A stretch of DNA of 32,865 bases from Mycolicibacterium sp. 018/SC-01/001 (lineage in GTDB: Bacteria > Actinomycetota > Actinomycetes > Mycobacteriales > Mycobacteriaceae): contig NZ_VKAA01000038.1 in the NCBI RefSeq assembly GCF_007096635.1, forward strand, positions 1-32,865, in the 5' to 3' direction. The stretch's first letter is position 1; the number at the start of each line of letters is the position of its first letter. This document shows, one piece after another, positions 24,902 to 32,673 of this stretch. A program made the translations under genes and the position numbers. The notes below the pieces were generated by a model. The model saw only the letters and a program-made list of their open reading frames with translations, had not been told where the DNA came from and ran no database searches.

Positions 24902-25860
24902 CACGCGCCGAGTGTGCGCTGGATGTCGGGCTTCATCGCGTTCAGCTGCGCGCCCCAGTAGCCCCAACCGTGGGTGCCGTTGGACGGGAAGTTGAACGTC
25001 GCATTTCGCCCGCCGGCGCCGACGTAGGCCTTCTGGAACGCCCGGTTGCTGTCCCCGGTGATGCTCTCGAGCACCTGTCCGGGGATGTCGCCGCCGCCGC
25101 CGAGATCACCGGGGCGGCCGTTACCGGTGTAGATCCACAGCCGGGTGCCGTTGGCGACCAGTCGGCCCGCCTGCAACGTCGGGTCGTTGCGCTGCCACGC
25201 GGGGCCGCCTCCGGGCCCCCACATCGCGGTGGCGTCGAAGCCGCCGGCGTCGCGCATCGCGAAACCGACCAGCGTCGGCCAGATCCCCTGCGACAGGTTC
25301 AGAAAGCCCGACAGGGAGGCGGCGTAACTGAACTGGTTGGGGTGGTAGGCAGCCAGGATCAGCGCGGCGCTTCCCGACATCGACAGGCCGACGACCGCGT
25401 TACCGCTGGGCGAAATCCCTTTGTTCGCCGCCAGATACGCGGGCAGCTCTGAGGTCAGGAAGGTCTCCCACTGATAGTTGTAGGTCTGGCCGTTGCCGAC
25501 CGCCGGGCCCTGCCAGTTGGTGTAGAAGCTGGACATGCCGCCGACGGGCATCACCACCGACAGGCCCGACTGATAGTAGTTCTCGAAAGCTGCGGTCTCG
25601 ATGTCCCAGCCGCTGTTGTCGTCGCGGGCGCGCAGCCCGTCGAGCAGATACACCGCCTTGGGGCCGCCGCCCTGGAACTTGACCGGGATGTCGCGACCCA
25701 TGGCCGGGGACGGAACCATCAACGTCTCGACCGGCAGACCGGGGCGGGAGTACGCCGCGGCGGTCGCTGATCCGCCGACGGCCGCAACGAGGCCGGGCAG
25801 CAGCAGGGCCACCATCGCGCCGGCGATCAACCGGCGCCTGAATCCGAAAAGAACCTTCAT
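24901..25860 (-). CDS. Antigen 85-type mycolyltransferase, cysteine-free
   Basis: The 319-residue secreted enzyme transfers mycolic acids onto trehalose and arabinogalactan outside the membrane. It has a signal peptide with an Arg-rich start (FGFRRRLIAGAMVALLLPG), cut after about Ala36 (SATAAA|YSRPG). The fold hallmarks are LPVETLMVPSPAMGRDI, AVYLLDGLRARDDNSGWDI, GLSMSG with nucleophile Ser162, Glu265 (VLESITGDSN) and His297 (NGTHGWGYW), so the triad is intact. Unlike Ag85A/B/C it contains no cysteine: the Cys209 equivalent is Thr245 (LWIYTGNG) and the Ag85B disulfide pair is replaced (PAVGNGQT). ATG 25860 is preferred; GTG 25884 adds eight residues. No strong ribosome-binding site is visible. 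Confidence 0.92.
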   Translation of the reverse strand: MKVLFGFRRRLIAGAMVALLLPGLVAAVGGSATAAAYSRPGLPVETLMVPSPAMGRDIPVKFQGGGPKAVYLLDGLRARDDNSGWDIETAAFENYYQSGLSVVMPVGGMSSFYTNWQGPAVGNGQTYNYQWETFLTSELPAYLAANKGISPSGNAVVGLSMSGSAALILAAYHPNQFSYAASLSGFLNLSQGIWPTLVGFAMRDAGGFDATAMWGPGGGPAWQRNDPTLQAGRLVANGTRLWIYTGNGRPGDLGGGGDIPGQVLESITGDSNRAFQKAYVGAGGRNATFNFPSNGTHGWGYWGAQLNAMKPDIQRTLGA

Positions 25861-25981
25861 GTTCGTGTAACCGTTCTTGTCCACCGCGCGCCGGGTGGGC
25901 GCACGTCACGGGAACTGTCAGCGGTCGGCGTACACGCCGAGGAGATGCGGTTGCTTCACATTCCACCCGCGTCGACTAGAT

Positions 25982-25993
25982 CGTCACGTGACG
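25982..25993. promoter_or_regulatory. Perfect 12-base palindrome upstream of the antigen 85 gene
   Basis: CGTCACGTGACG is its own reverse complement. It lies in the 161-base gap between the CrtU-like gene and antigen 85, 122 bases before the latter's start. It could be an operator; no family is identified. Confidence 0.4.
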
Positions 25994-26021
25994 TATTGGC
26001 GTTACCTGCGTCAAGGTTTCG

Positions 26022-27608
26022 TCATACTTGCGGCGCAATCGAACTCGACGCGCGCGACTTCCTGCCGAAGTGGGGCAACTGCGGCACGCCCGCGAGCAAG
26101 CCACGCTGCGGCACGCCGAGGATCGGTTCGGCGGCCGCGCCGAGTTCGGCCAGCACATCGTTGGCGGCCAGCACTCCCGACATCGCGGAGCGCTCCATGA
26201 GACCCGACAGAAACGGCGTGTCGACGTAGTCGCCGGCCACGCGAAGACCACGCGCGTCGGTGCGAACGGTGGGCCGAGTGCCCGCCGACCCGGGCGGGAA
26301 CGCGGGCGCGGTGGCCTCGAGCCGGTCGTGGGTGTGCACGATGCCCGCCGCGGCGGTCTCGGGCCAGAGGACCTCGAGTTCTTTTCGCAACGCGGCCGCT
26401 GCCGATGCTGCGTCGGCCAGTGGGCACGAGTAGGAGTGCAGTTCCACGATCGAGCCACCCGTGGCGCGCGCCCAGTCCACACTCGGCTGCTCCAGTCGCG
26501 AGTACACGGCGATCGAGTCGAGCGTCGGCTGCCCGCTGACGGCGCTGAACGGCGCCCGATCCGCGGCGACGTCTCGGTCGTACCAGATCCGGCTGACCGC
26601 GAACGGCGGTGCCACCGAGAGCTTTTCGCAGGCCTGCGCCAGGCGCGGAGCGGCCTGCGCGGTGTCCGGAGATCGCGTGAGCACCTCTTTGAGCGCCCCG
26701 GGATCCAGCGCCATGATGATGTGCCGGGTGTCGATGGTCCCCGTCGCGGTGGTGACCCGCCAGCCGTGCCCGCGCGGCTCGACCGAGACGCATGCGGTAC
26801 TCATCCGGACGTCGGCTCGGTGATCGACCAGATGGCGTCGCAGCGGCTCCCAGATCGCCGTGAGGTAGTCGGTGGACGGGACGTCGAAGCCGATGCCCTC
26901 GGGGTTGCCGAGGAAGTAGTAGTGGAACATCGCGATCAGCTCGGCGGCGGACAGCTGGCCCTGGTTGCAGAAGAAGGACCGCGCGAAGGCCTCGAACAGC
27001 ATGCTGCGACTGCGTTCGGTCATACCGAAGCCATCGAGGAACGCCGCGGCGTCGATGTCGTCGAAATCGGCGTAGGTGCTCGCGCGGTCGTAGGCCAGCA
27101 GCGCGCGGCCGGTGTCGGCGTCGGCTCGCACGAGTTCGCGGCGCGTCAGGCTCTTCGAACGCATCGCCAGGGCCAACAGGTTCAGCGGGGGAGCGGCGGG
27201 CAGCCCGGAGAGGTCCTCGGCGGGCCACTCGGCCGAGATCACCGGGTAGCTCTTCACGGGTGCGAGAAACGACAGCGACGGGTCGGCGCGGCGCAGGATC
27301 GACCGCCACGTGTAGTAGTGCCGGAAGAAGGCGTGGAAACCGTGTTCGATGATCTGCTCGTCACCGCCGGGCAGCCGTTCCGGCCAGGCACCGAGCCGGC
27401 CGCCCAGATGCTCGGCTGCCTCCAGCAGCGTCACCGAGACGCCGCGCTCGGCGAGCACGACCGCGGCCGACACGCCGGCGATGCCCCCGCCGACGACCAC
27501 CGCCTCGGCGCCGGCGGGAACCTCCCTGGGCTGCAGCGGATCCGGGACGACCAGACGGCGCGGGCGCATGCGTAGCGGCGCTGCGCGGCTGGTCATGACG
27601 TCAGTCAT
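26022..27608 (-). CDS. crtU: CrtU-like FAD-dependent carotenoid oxidoreductase (aromatic-ring synthase family)
   Basis: The 528-residue protein has an N-terminal dinucleotide fold (AVVVGGGIAGVSAAVVLAE, LLEAAEHLGGRLGAW) and CrtU-type blocks: IEHGFHAFFRHYYTWRSIL, DPSLSFLAPVKSYPVIS, GFGMTERSRSMLFEAFARS, FCNQGQLSAAELIAMFHYY, LGNPEGIGFDVPSTDYL and the FAD-binding end RVAGDYVDTPFLSGLMERS. CrtU converts a beta-ionone ring to an aromatic ring by desaturation and methyl migration, as in isorenieratene or chlorobactene synthesis. ATG 27608 has AAGGAG about nine bases upstream and overlaps the CruF-like stop by eight bases, so the two are coupled; ATG 27596 is an alternative. A related ring-desaturase activity cannot be excluded. 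Confidence 0.78.
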   Translation of the reverse strand: MTDVMTSRAAPLRMRPRRLVVPDPLQPREVPAGAEAVVVGGGIAGVSAAVVLAERGVSVTLLEAAEHLGGRLGAWPERLPGGDEQIIEHGFHAFFRHYYTWRSILRRADPSLSFLAPVKSYPVISAEWPAEDLSGLPAAPPLNLLALAMRSKSLTRRELVRADADTGRALLAYDRASTYADFDDIDAAAFLDGFGMTERSRSMLFEAFARSFFCNQGQLSAAELIAMFHYYFLGNPEGIGFDVPSTDYLTAIWEPLRRHLVDHRADVRMSTACVSVEPRGHGWRVTTATGTIDTRHIIMALDPGALKEVLTRSPDTAQAAPRLAQACEKLSVAPPFAVSRIWYDRDVAADRAPFSAVSGQPTLDSIAVYSRLEQPSVDWARATGGSIVELHSYSCPLADAASAAAALRKELEVLWPETAAAGIVHTHDRLEATAPAFPPGSAGTRPTVRTDARGLRVAGDYVDTPFLSGLMERSAMSGVLAANDVLAELGAAAEPILGVPQRGLLAGVPQLPHFGRKSRASSSIAPQV

Positions 27609-28422
27609 CGGGGCGGCTCCTTGCCGTCGATCGGTGTACGCGGGCCCGGCCGAGCACGCGGGCCGCGAAGGGCAGTGCGACGACACCCATCAGCAGGCCA
27701 CCGGTGATCGCCGAGCCGGGCAGGCCGAAGAACACCGCGTGCGCCAGCACCGACGAGAAGTAGACCCACAGGTAGAGCGCCGCCGCGGGACGGGAGGCGG
27801 TCCGGTCGCCCGACGGCAGCAGCAGGTGCAGGGCCACCATCATCGCTGTCGAGACCACAAGCCACCCGGCGTAATTCGTCAGCGGGATGCCCGGGATCAG
27901 CGGCAGAGCGTGGGCGGCGTCGAACCACCGCCAGTGGCCCGCCGCGACCATCTGCGGATCGAGGAAGACGTCCCAGGCCGTCAACGCGTATGCGGCGACG
28001 ATGACGACGGCGGGGCCGTGGCGGACCAGGGTCCGTCCGACCACCAGTGCCGGCCAGGCCATCATGACCCAGGCCATGGGCACGATCACCGGGACGCCGA
28101 GGACCTCGGGGCCGAGGGTGCCCGTGTAGGCGTAGCGCCCGAACGGAACCCCGGTCGCGACGCCGACCGATTCGGCGATCAGGCCGCCACCGCCGGCGAC
28201 GAGCGCCAGGATCAGCGCGCCGCGACGGCCGTGCACCCGCCCGGCATCGGCCAGTGAGGCGAGGAAGAAGATCGCGACGCTGCACACCGTCACCTGCGTC
28301 CGCCACGCTTCGGGCATCAGGGGGTAGACGATCTGCACGACGACCGCGGCGATGACCAGCACCCACACCGTGTGTCCCGAGCGCACCGGGGCAACGTGGG
28401 CGCTGGGGACCGCAACCGCCAC
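27601..28422 (-). CDS. cruF: CruF-like carotenoid hydratase (integral membrane)
   Basis: The 273-residue protein has about seven hydrophobic helices and the carotenoid-synthesis (DUF422, PF04240) signatures: ESVGVATGVPFGRYAYTG, GVPVIVPMAWVMMAWPAL, ALTAWDVFLDPQMVAAGHW and GIPLTNYAGWLVVS. CruF and archaeal bisanhydrobacterioruberin hydratase add water to the C-1',2' double bond of the acyclic carotenoid end. I choose GTG 28422 because GGAGG lies eight bases upstream; the much longer reading to 28602 is Arg-rich and overlaps the divergent gene. It should act in the cytoplasmic membrane with the CrtU-like and glycosyltransferase proteins. Confidence 0.82.
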   Translation of the reverse strand: MAVAVPSAHVAPVRSGHTVWVLVIAAVVVQIVYPLMPEAWRTQVTVCSVAIFFLASLADAGRVHGRRGALILALVAGGGGLIAESVGVATGVPFGRYAYTGTLGPEVLGVPVIVPMAWVMMAWPALVVGRTLVRHGPAVVIVAAYALTAWDVFLDPQMVAAGHWRWFDAAHALPLIPGIPLTNYAGWLVVSTAMMVALHLLLPSGDRTASRPAAALYLWVYFSSVLAHAVFFGLPGSAITGGLLMGVVALPFAARVLGRARVHRSTARSRPDD

Positions 28423-28498
28423 CCGCCGAACCTCCACCTCGAGCGTCTGCCTGGCCGTGCGGCCCGTGCCGCCGGCGCTGCGCCACCGCCGACCTGCG

Positions 28499-28504
28499 TA
28501 GAGT
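28499..28504 (+). promoter_or_regulatory. -10 box (TAGAGT) for the glycosyltransferase-desaturase pair
   Basis: TAGAGT is followed by six bases and GTG 28511, a leaderless arrangement. It lies in the 88-base divergent gap with the CruF-like gene. Confidence 0.5.
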
Positions 28505-28510
28505 TTGCAG

Positions 28511-29644
28511 GTGCCCGATGCGCGCCTTGCCGAAATCCTACGCGCCGCGACGGCGGTCGGATCGGCGCTCGCGTGCCTGGGCACCCTGCATGAGCTGGTC
28601 AATCTGCGCCTGCTGCGCCGGCCGGTAATTCATCCGTCACCGGTGACAGCGGCCGTGTCGGTGTTGATCCCCGCCCGCAACGAGGCGCACCGCATCGCGC
28701 CCACGATCCGCTCGTTGCTCGCGCAGCAGGGTGTGCCTGACGCCGAGATCCTGGTGCTCGACGACGGGTCGACCGACGGCACGGCCGACGTCGTCCGGCG
28801 CGCCGCCGGCGACGACCCCCGGGTGACGGTGCTGACCGGATCGGCGCCGCCGCCCGGTTGGCTCGGCAAGCCGAATGCATGCGCGCAGCTGGCCGCGGCG
28901 GCCCGCGGCGAGATCCTCGTGTACGTCGACGCCGACGTGGTGCTGGCGCCGAGCGCGATCGCCGGGGCCGCGGCGATGCTGCAGGAGACGGGTGCTCCTG
29001 ACGTCATCAGTGTGTGGCCGCGGCAGGTCGCTGCGGGCGCGCTGGGCCACCTGGTTCAGCCGCTGCTCGCGTGGTCGTGGTTGACGACGGTGCCGCTGCG
29101 GATCGCGGAACGGTCGGCGCGGCCGTCGCTGGCGGTGGCCAACGGGCAGTTCCTCGCCGTGCGCGCCGAGGCGCTGCACCGCGCCGGCGGCTGGGCCGCG
29201 GTGGCCGGGGCCGTGCTCGACGACATCAGCCTCGCGCGGGCGGTGCGGAGCAGCGGCGGCCGCACCGCCGTCGTCGACGGTTCCGCAGTTGCGACGTGCC
29301 GGATGTATGCGAGCGGGCGGGAACTCGGTGCGGGCTACCGGAAGTCGCTGTGGGCCGCGTTCGGTTCCGCGAGCGGTGCGGCGGCCGTGGGAGCGGCCCT
29401 GTGCCTGGTGTACGTGCTACCGCCCGCCGCCGCGTTGACCGGTTCGCGGGTGGGGGCGCTGGGCTATGTCGCCGCCGTTGCGGGCCGGATCCCGGCTCGG
29501 CGCTGGTGCGGCCGGGGCGGCGCGGGAGATCTGCTCGACGCCGCCGCCCACCCGGTGTCGGTGCTGGCACTGCTGGGTCTCGTGACCTCGTCGTGGTTCG
29601 GACGACGGCGGGGCACGCTGCGGTGGAAGGGCCGTACCGTATGA
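28511..29644 (+). CDS. Family 2 glycosyltransferase (CruG-like), carotenoid cluster
   Basis: The 377-residue protein has an N-terminal hydrophobic helix, then a GT-A domain: VSVLIPARNEAHRIAPTI, ILVLDDGSTDGTADVV, PPPGWLGKPNACAQLAAAA, ILVYVDADVVLAPSA (the DxD-type metal site) and DDISLARAVRSSGGR (general base region). Two or three membrane helices follow (about 290-370). It resembles CruG and diaponeurosporenoate glycosyltransferases, which put a sugar on a hydroxylated carotenoid at the membrane. GTG 28511 follows TAGAGT by six bases; a TTG at 28505 is not preferred. Its stop overlaps the next start as ATGA. Confidence 0.82.
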   Translation: MPDARLAEILRAATAVGSALACLGTLHELVNLRLLRRPVIHPSPVTAAVSVLIPARNEAHRIAPTIRSLLAQQGVPDAEILVLDDGSTDGTADVVRRAAGDDPRVTVLTGSAPPPGWLGKPNACAQLAAAARGEILVYVDADVVLAPSAIAGAAAMLQETGAPDVISVWPRQVAAGALGHLVQPLLAWSWLTTVPLRIAERSARPSLAVANGQFLAVRAEALHRAGGWAAVAGAVLDDISLARAVRSSGGRTAVVDGSAVATCRMYASGRELGAGYRKSLWAAFGSASGAAAVGAALCLVYVLPPAAALTGSRVGALGYVAAVAGRIPARRWCGRGGAGDLLDAAAHPVSVLALLGLVTSSWFGRRRGTLRWKGRTV

Positions 29645-31185
29645 GCGCCGTGGTCGTGATCGGTGCCGGACTGGGCGGGTTGGCCGCAGCGGCGCGGTTG
29701 GCCGCCCTCGGTCATCACGTCACCGTGTGCGAGGTCGCGTCGACTGTCGGCGGAAAGTTGGGGGTCTTTCATCGCGACGGTTTCACCTTCGACACGGGAC
29801 CGTCGCTGCTCACGATGCCGGACCTGCTCAGCGAGCTGTTCTCCGCGACCGGCGGTCCGGCGGACCTTTCGGTGCAACGGGTCGATCCGGCGTGTGCCTA
29901 TCGCTTCGCCGACGGCACCGAGCTGACGATGCCCCACGACCTGGGCGCGGTCCGGGCGGCGATCGAGGATGCTCTGGGCCACGGCGCGGGCCACGAATGG
30001 CAGCGGCTGCACGAACGGTCGGGACGGTTGTGGGACCTTGTGGGGGAAACCGTTCTACGACAACCGATTTCGTTGCCCACCCTGGCCCGGATGAGCGTGC
30101 GGCCGGCCGACCTGAAGGCCGTTGCCCCGTGGCGCACCATCGACGGTCTGGGTCGCGCCGCGTTCACCGATCCGCGGCTGCGGATGTGGCTGAACCGCTA
30201 CGCGACCTATTCCGGCTCCGATCCGAGGCGTACCCCGTCGGTGCTGGCGGTCACGTCGTTCGTCGAGCAGGAGTTCGGCGCGTGGTACGTCGCGGGCGGG
30301 CTGCGCCGCATCGTCGAGGAGGTCGCGGACCGCTGCGTGCACCTGGGTGTGGAGATCCGGACCGACTGCCGGGTCGACGAGGTCATCACCGGCGGTGGCC
30401 GGGCGTACGGCGTGCGCTGCGGTGCCACGACGATGCCCGCCGATGTAGTGGTCAGCGACGCCGATGCGGAGGTTCTCTACGGCGCGCTGGCGCCTGCGCC
30501 GGCCCGGCTCGCCCGGCGGGTGCGGCGGACGCCGAGGTCGATGGCCGGGTTCGTGATGATGCTGGGCCTGTCCGGGCGGGAAACCGATGCGGCGCACCGC
30601 ATCTTCTTCCCCCGCGACTACGACGCCGAATTCGACGCGATCTTCGGCCGGCATCCGGTACCCGTCGCGGATCCGACGGTCTATGTGCACGCCCCCGACG
30701 ATCCGGCGCTACGCCCGGGCGATGACGCGGAGGGCTGGTTCGTCCTCGTCAACGCCCCGGCCCATGATCCGGCGGGCGGAATGGATTGGGATGCACCGGG
30801 ACTCGCCGAATCGTACGCCGAGCACGTTCTCGATGTGCTGGCCGAGCGTGGTCGCGATGTCCGCCATCGACTGCGGTTCACCGAGATCATCAGTCCTGCG
30901 GAGTTGGAGCGCCGGACCGGATCTCCAGGCGGCGCGATCTACGGCACCGCTTCGCATGGACCTCGGGCGGCTCTGCGCCGGCCGGCCAACCGCAGCCCGA
31001 TCCCCGGCCTGTTTCTCGTCGGGGGATCGGCTCATCCGGGCGGCGGCATCCCGTTGGTGCTCATGTCGGCCGAGATCGTCGCCGGTCTCATCGGGGCGGC
31101 GGGAACGTCTCGGGCATCGAGCGGCGGATACCGCGAACCAGCTGCAGCATCCCGACCACGCCGGCCGCGGTCCACGCGACGGTGA
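29641..31185 (+). CDS. CrtI/CrtD-type carotenoid desaturase
   Basis: The 514-residue flavoprotein has the phytoene desaturase layout: VVVIGAGLGGLAAAARLAAL, VCEVASTVGGKLGVFHRDG, FTFDTGPSLLTMPDLLSEL, AWYVAGGLRRIVEEVADRC, RIFFPRDYDAEFDAIF and the C-terminal FAD motif GLFLVGGSAHPGGGIPLVLM. It could be the main phytoene desaturase (CrtI) or a C-3',4' desaturase (CrtD); pairing with CruF and glycosyltransferase genes favours CrtD, but sequence alone does not decide. The ATG at 29641 overlaps the glycosyltransferase stop (ATGA). The last 32 codons (Ser/Arg/Pro-rich) run antisense into the end of the CDP-alcohol transferase gene, a 98-base convergent overlap. Confidence 0.85.
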   Translation: MSAVVVIGAGLGGLAAAARLAALGHHVTVCEVASTVGGKLGVFHRDGFTFDTGPSLLTMPDLLSELFSATGGPADLSVQRVDPACAYRFADGTELTMPHDLGAVRAAIEDALGHGAGHEWQRLHERSGRLWDLVGETVLRQPISLPTLARMSVRPADLKAVAPWRTIDGLGRAAFTDPRLRMWLNRYATYSGSDPRRTPSVLAVTSFVEQEFGAWYVAGGLRRIVEEVADRCVHLGVEIRTDCRVDEVITGGGRAYGVRCGATTMPADVVVSDADAEVLYGALAPAPARLARRVRRTPRSMAGFVMMLGLSGRETDAAHRIFFPRDYDAEFDAIFGRHPVPVADPTVYVHAPDDPALRPGDDAEGWFVLVNAPAHDPAGGMDWDAPGLAESYAEHVLDVLAERGRDVRHRLRFTEIISPAELERRTGSPGGAIYGTASHGPRAALRRPANRSPIPGLFLVGGSAHPGGGIPLVLMSAEIVAGLIGAAGTSRASSGGYREPAAASRPRRPRSTRR

Positions 31186-31774
31186 ACACGGTGCCCCACT
31201 GCCACCCGAATCCCGGCGCTCCGCCGGGAAACACCGCCACCGACAGGGCGGCCAGCGCGACCACGATGAGGCGCGTCGGGCGTTCGGCGACAGTGACCGC
31301 CCCGACGCCCGGCATGCCGACGGCCTGCGCGCGCGCTCGCACGTACTCGAGTAGCAGCACCGAGGTGAGCGCGGCGAGCACCCAGCCCAGTGGGGCGCCG
31401 AGCGCGTACAGCACCGCACCGAGCAGCAGATCCCCGATCCGGTCGGCCACCGAGTCGACGAGAGCGCCGAGCGGGCGGGCGCGTCCGGTGGCCAGGGCCA
31501 CGGCACCGTCGAGCCCGTCGAGCACGCCGGCGATCAGCACCAGGGGAACGACCAGCACAGGCCATCCCGTCACGACCGTACCCAACGCCGCGGCCAGCGC
31601 GACGACGCCGGCCAGCGACAGCAGGTCCGGGGGAATTCGCAGGACCGGGCCGGCAGACAGCGCGCGCATGACGCGCAGCCAGGCCCGCACCGCCGGCGAC
31701 GGTCGCACGCCACCGTGCAGATCCGACCAGCCGGCATCGTCTCCGTCGCGGCCGGCGGGTATGTCAGAGGACAT
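31088..31774 (-). CDS. CDP-alcohol phosphatidyltransferase family membrane protein
   Basis: The 228-residue protein has about six hydrophobic helices and the family motif D-G-x2-A-x-x8-G-x3-D-x3-D in DGAVALATGRARPLGALVD then SVAD. The usual Arg after the Ala is Leu; I recall other actinobacterial proteins of this subgroup with DGAVA, so this looks like a subgroup feature rather than damage. Such enzymes swap CMP of a CDP-lipid or CDP-alcohol for an alcohol acceptor; the acceptor is unknown. ATG 31774 lies six bases after CAGGCT. Its 3' end overlaps the desaturase gene by 98 bases on the other strand. Confidence 0.83.
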   Translation of the reverse strand: MSSDIPAGRDGDDAGWSDLHGGVRPSPAVRAWLRVMRALSAGPVLRIPPDLLSLAGVVALAAALGTVVTGWPVLVVPLVLIAGVLDGLDGAVALATGRARPLGALVDSVADRIGDLLLGAVLYALGAPLGWVLAALTSVLLLEYVRARAQAVGMPGVGAVTVAERPTRLIVVALAALSVAVFPGGAPGFGWQWGTVFTVAWTAAGVVGMLQLVRGIRRSMPETFPPPR

Positions 31775-31780
31775 GAATTC

Positions 31781-31786
31781 AGCCTG
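31781..31786 (-). promoter_or_regulatory. -10-like box (CAGGCT) for the CDP-alcohol transferase gene
   Basis: On the minus strand CAGGCT is followed by six bases (GAATTC) and ATG 31774, with no ribosome-binding site. Confidence 0.4.
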
Positions 31787-31819
31787 CCAGTGCAGCCCGC
31801 GAGGTGTGGGGGACATGCC

Positions 31820-32629
31820 GTGAGCAGACTGAGGCAGTTCGCGTCCGGTGTACGGACGACGTTCCCGGGCAGCGACCTCGCGCTGTGGGCGGCCGGTGCC
31901 ACGTATTTCGGTGTGATCGGGCTGGTCCCGCTGGCATTGGCGGCGTTGTGGGCCGTCGGAGCACTCGCCGGCCACGACACCGTGACGGCGGCCATGGGCG
32001 CGGCGATCGACGGGCTGCCCAGCGGCCACGGCACTCCCGAGGCTTTGCAGACGCTGACCAGGGTGGCGCTGTCGATGACGTGGGTGCAGGCACTGGTTGT
32101 CCTGTTCCCCGCGAGTCTTTACGGGGAAGGGCTGCGCCGGGCCTTCGTGCAGATGTCGGCGGAACCGGATTCGCTGACCGGATGGCGGGGACGGGCCGGT
32201 CTGCTGGGCGTGGCGGCGGTGGCTCCGTTCCTGGTCCTGGTCGTGCTGCTGTCGGCACCGTATGTCGGGCCGCTGTACCGCGACGGCGGCTGGTCGCTGG
32301 TGTGGGGTGTCGTCGTCGCGTTCCACATCGTCTGGGTCACGGTGTCGACGGCGCTGCTCGGCGTCTTCGGCCTGATCGGCCCGGGCCGCATCGGCTGGCG
32401 GGCGTTGGCGGTCGGCGCGTTCGGCACCGGGTCGATACTCGCGGGCTTCCTGCAGGGCTTCGTGCTGTTCCTGGCGATCCCCATCCCGTGGTCGGCACCG
32501 TTCGGCGGGCTGCCCATCGTGGGGGCGGTGACGGCGCTGGCGCTGTGGCTCTACATCATGCACATCCTCGTGCTGTGCGGCTTCCGGGCGACCGTGGTGC
32601 TCGACCAGATGGATCGAACGTCCGGCTGA
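31820..32629 (+). CDS. YihY/BrkB family integral membrane protein
   Basis: The 269-residue protein has six hydrophobic helices with family features: LALWAAGATYFGVIGLVPLA at the start, ALVVLFPASLYGEGLRRAF, and LPIVGAVTALALWLYIMHI near the end. YihY/BrkB proteins were once mislabelled ribonuclease BN; transport or envelope roles are proposed but not settled. GTG 31820 has GGGGGA about seven bases upstream. It diverges from the CDP-alcohol transferase gene with 45 bases between the start codons. Confidence 0.83.
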   Translation: MSRLRQFASGVRTTFPGSDLALWAAGATYFGVIGLVPLALAALWAVGALAGHDTVTAAMGAAIDGLPSGHGTPEALQTLTRVALSMTWVQALVVLFPASLYGEGLRRAFVQMSAEPDSLTGWRGRAGLLGVAAVAPFLVLVVLLSAPYVGPLYRDGGWSLVWGVVVAFHIVWVTVSTALLGVFGLIGPGRIGWRALAVGAFGTGSILAGFLQGFVLFLAIPIPWSAPFGGLPIVGAVTALALWLYIMHILVLCGFRATVVLDQMDRTSG

Positions 32630-32654
32630 AAGAGCCGCTGATATTTGTCGGCGG

Positions 32655-32670
32655 TCGAATGTATGTTCGA
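32655..32670 (+). promoter_or_regulatory. LexA (SOS) box overlapping a -10 box
   Basis: TCGAATGTATGTTCGA matches the mycobacterial SOS box TCGAAC-N4-GTTCGA at 11 of 12 conserved positions. A -10 hexamer TATGTT (32662-32667) lies inside it and ends six bases before ATG 32674. LexA bound here would block the promoter, so DNA damage should induce the DUF222 gene. Confidence 0.75.
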
Positions 32671-32673
32671 ATC

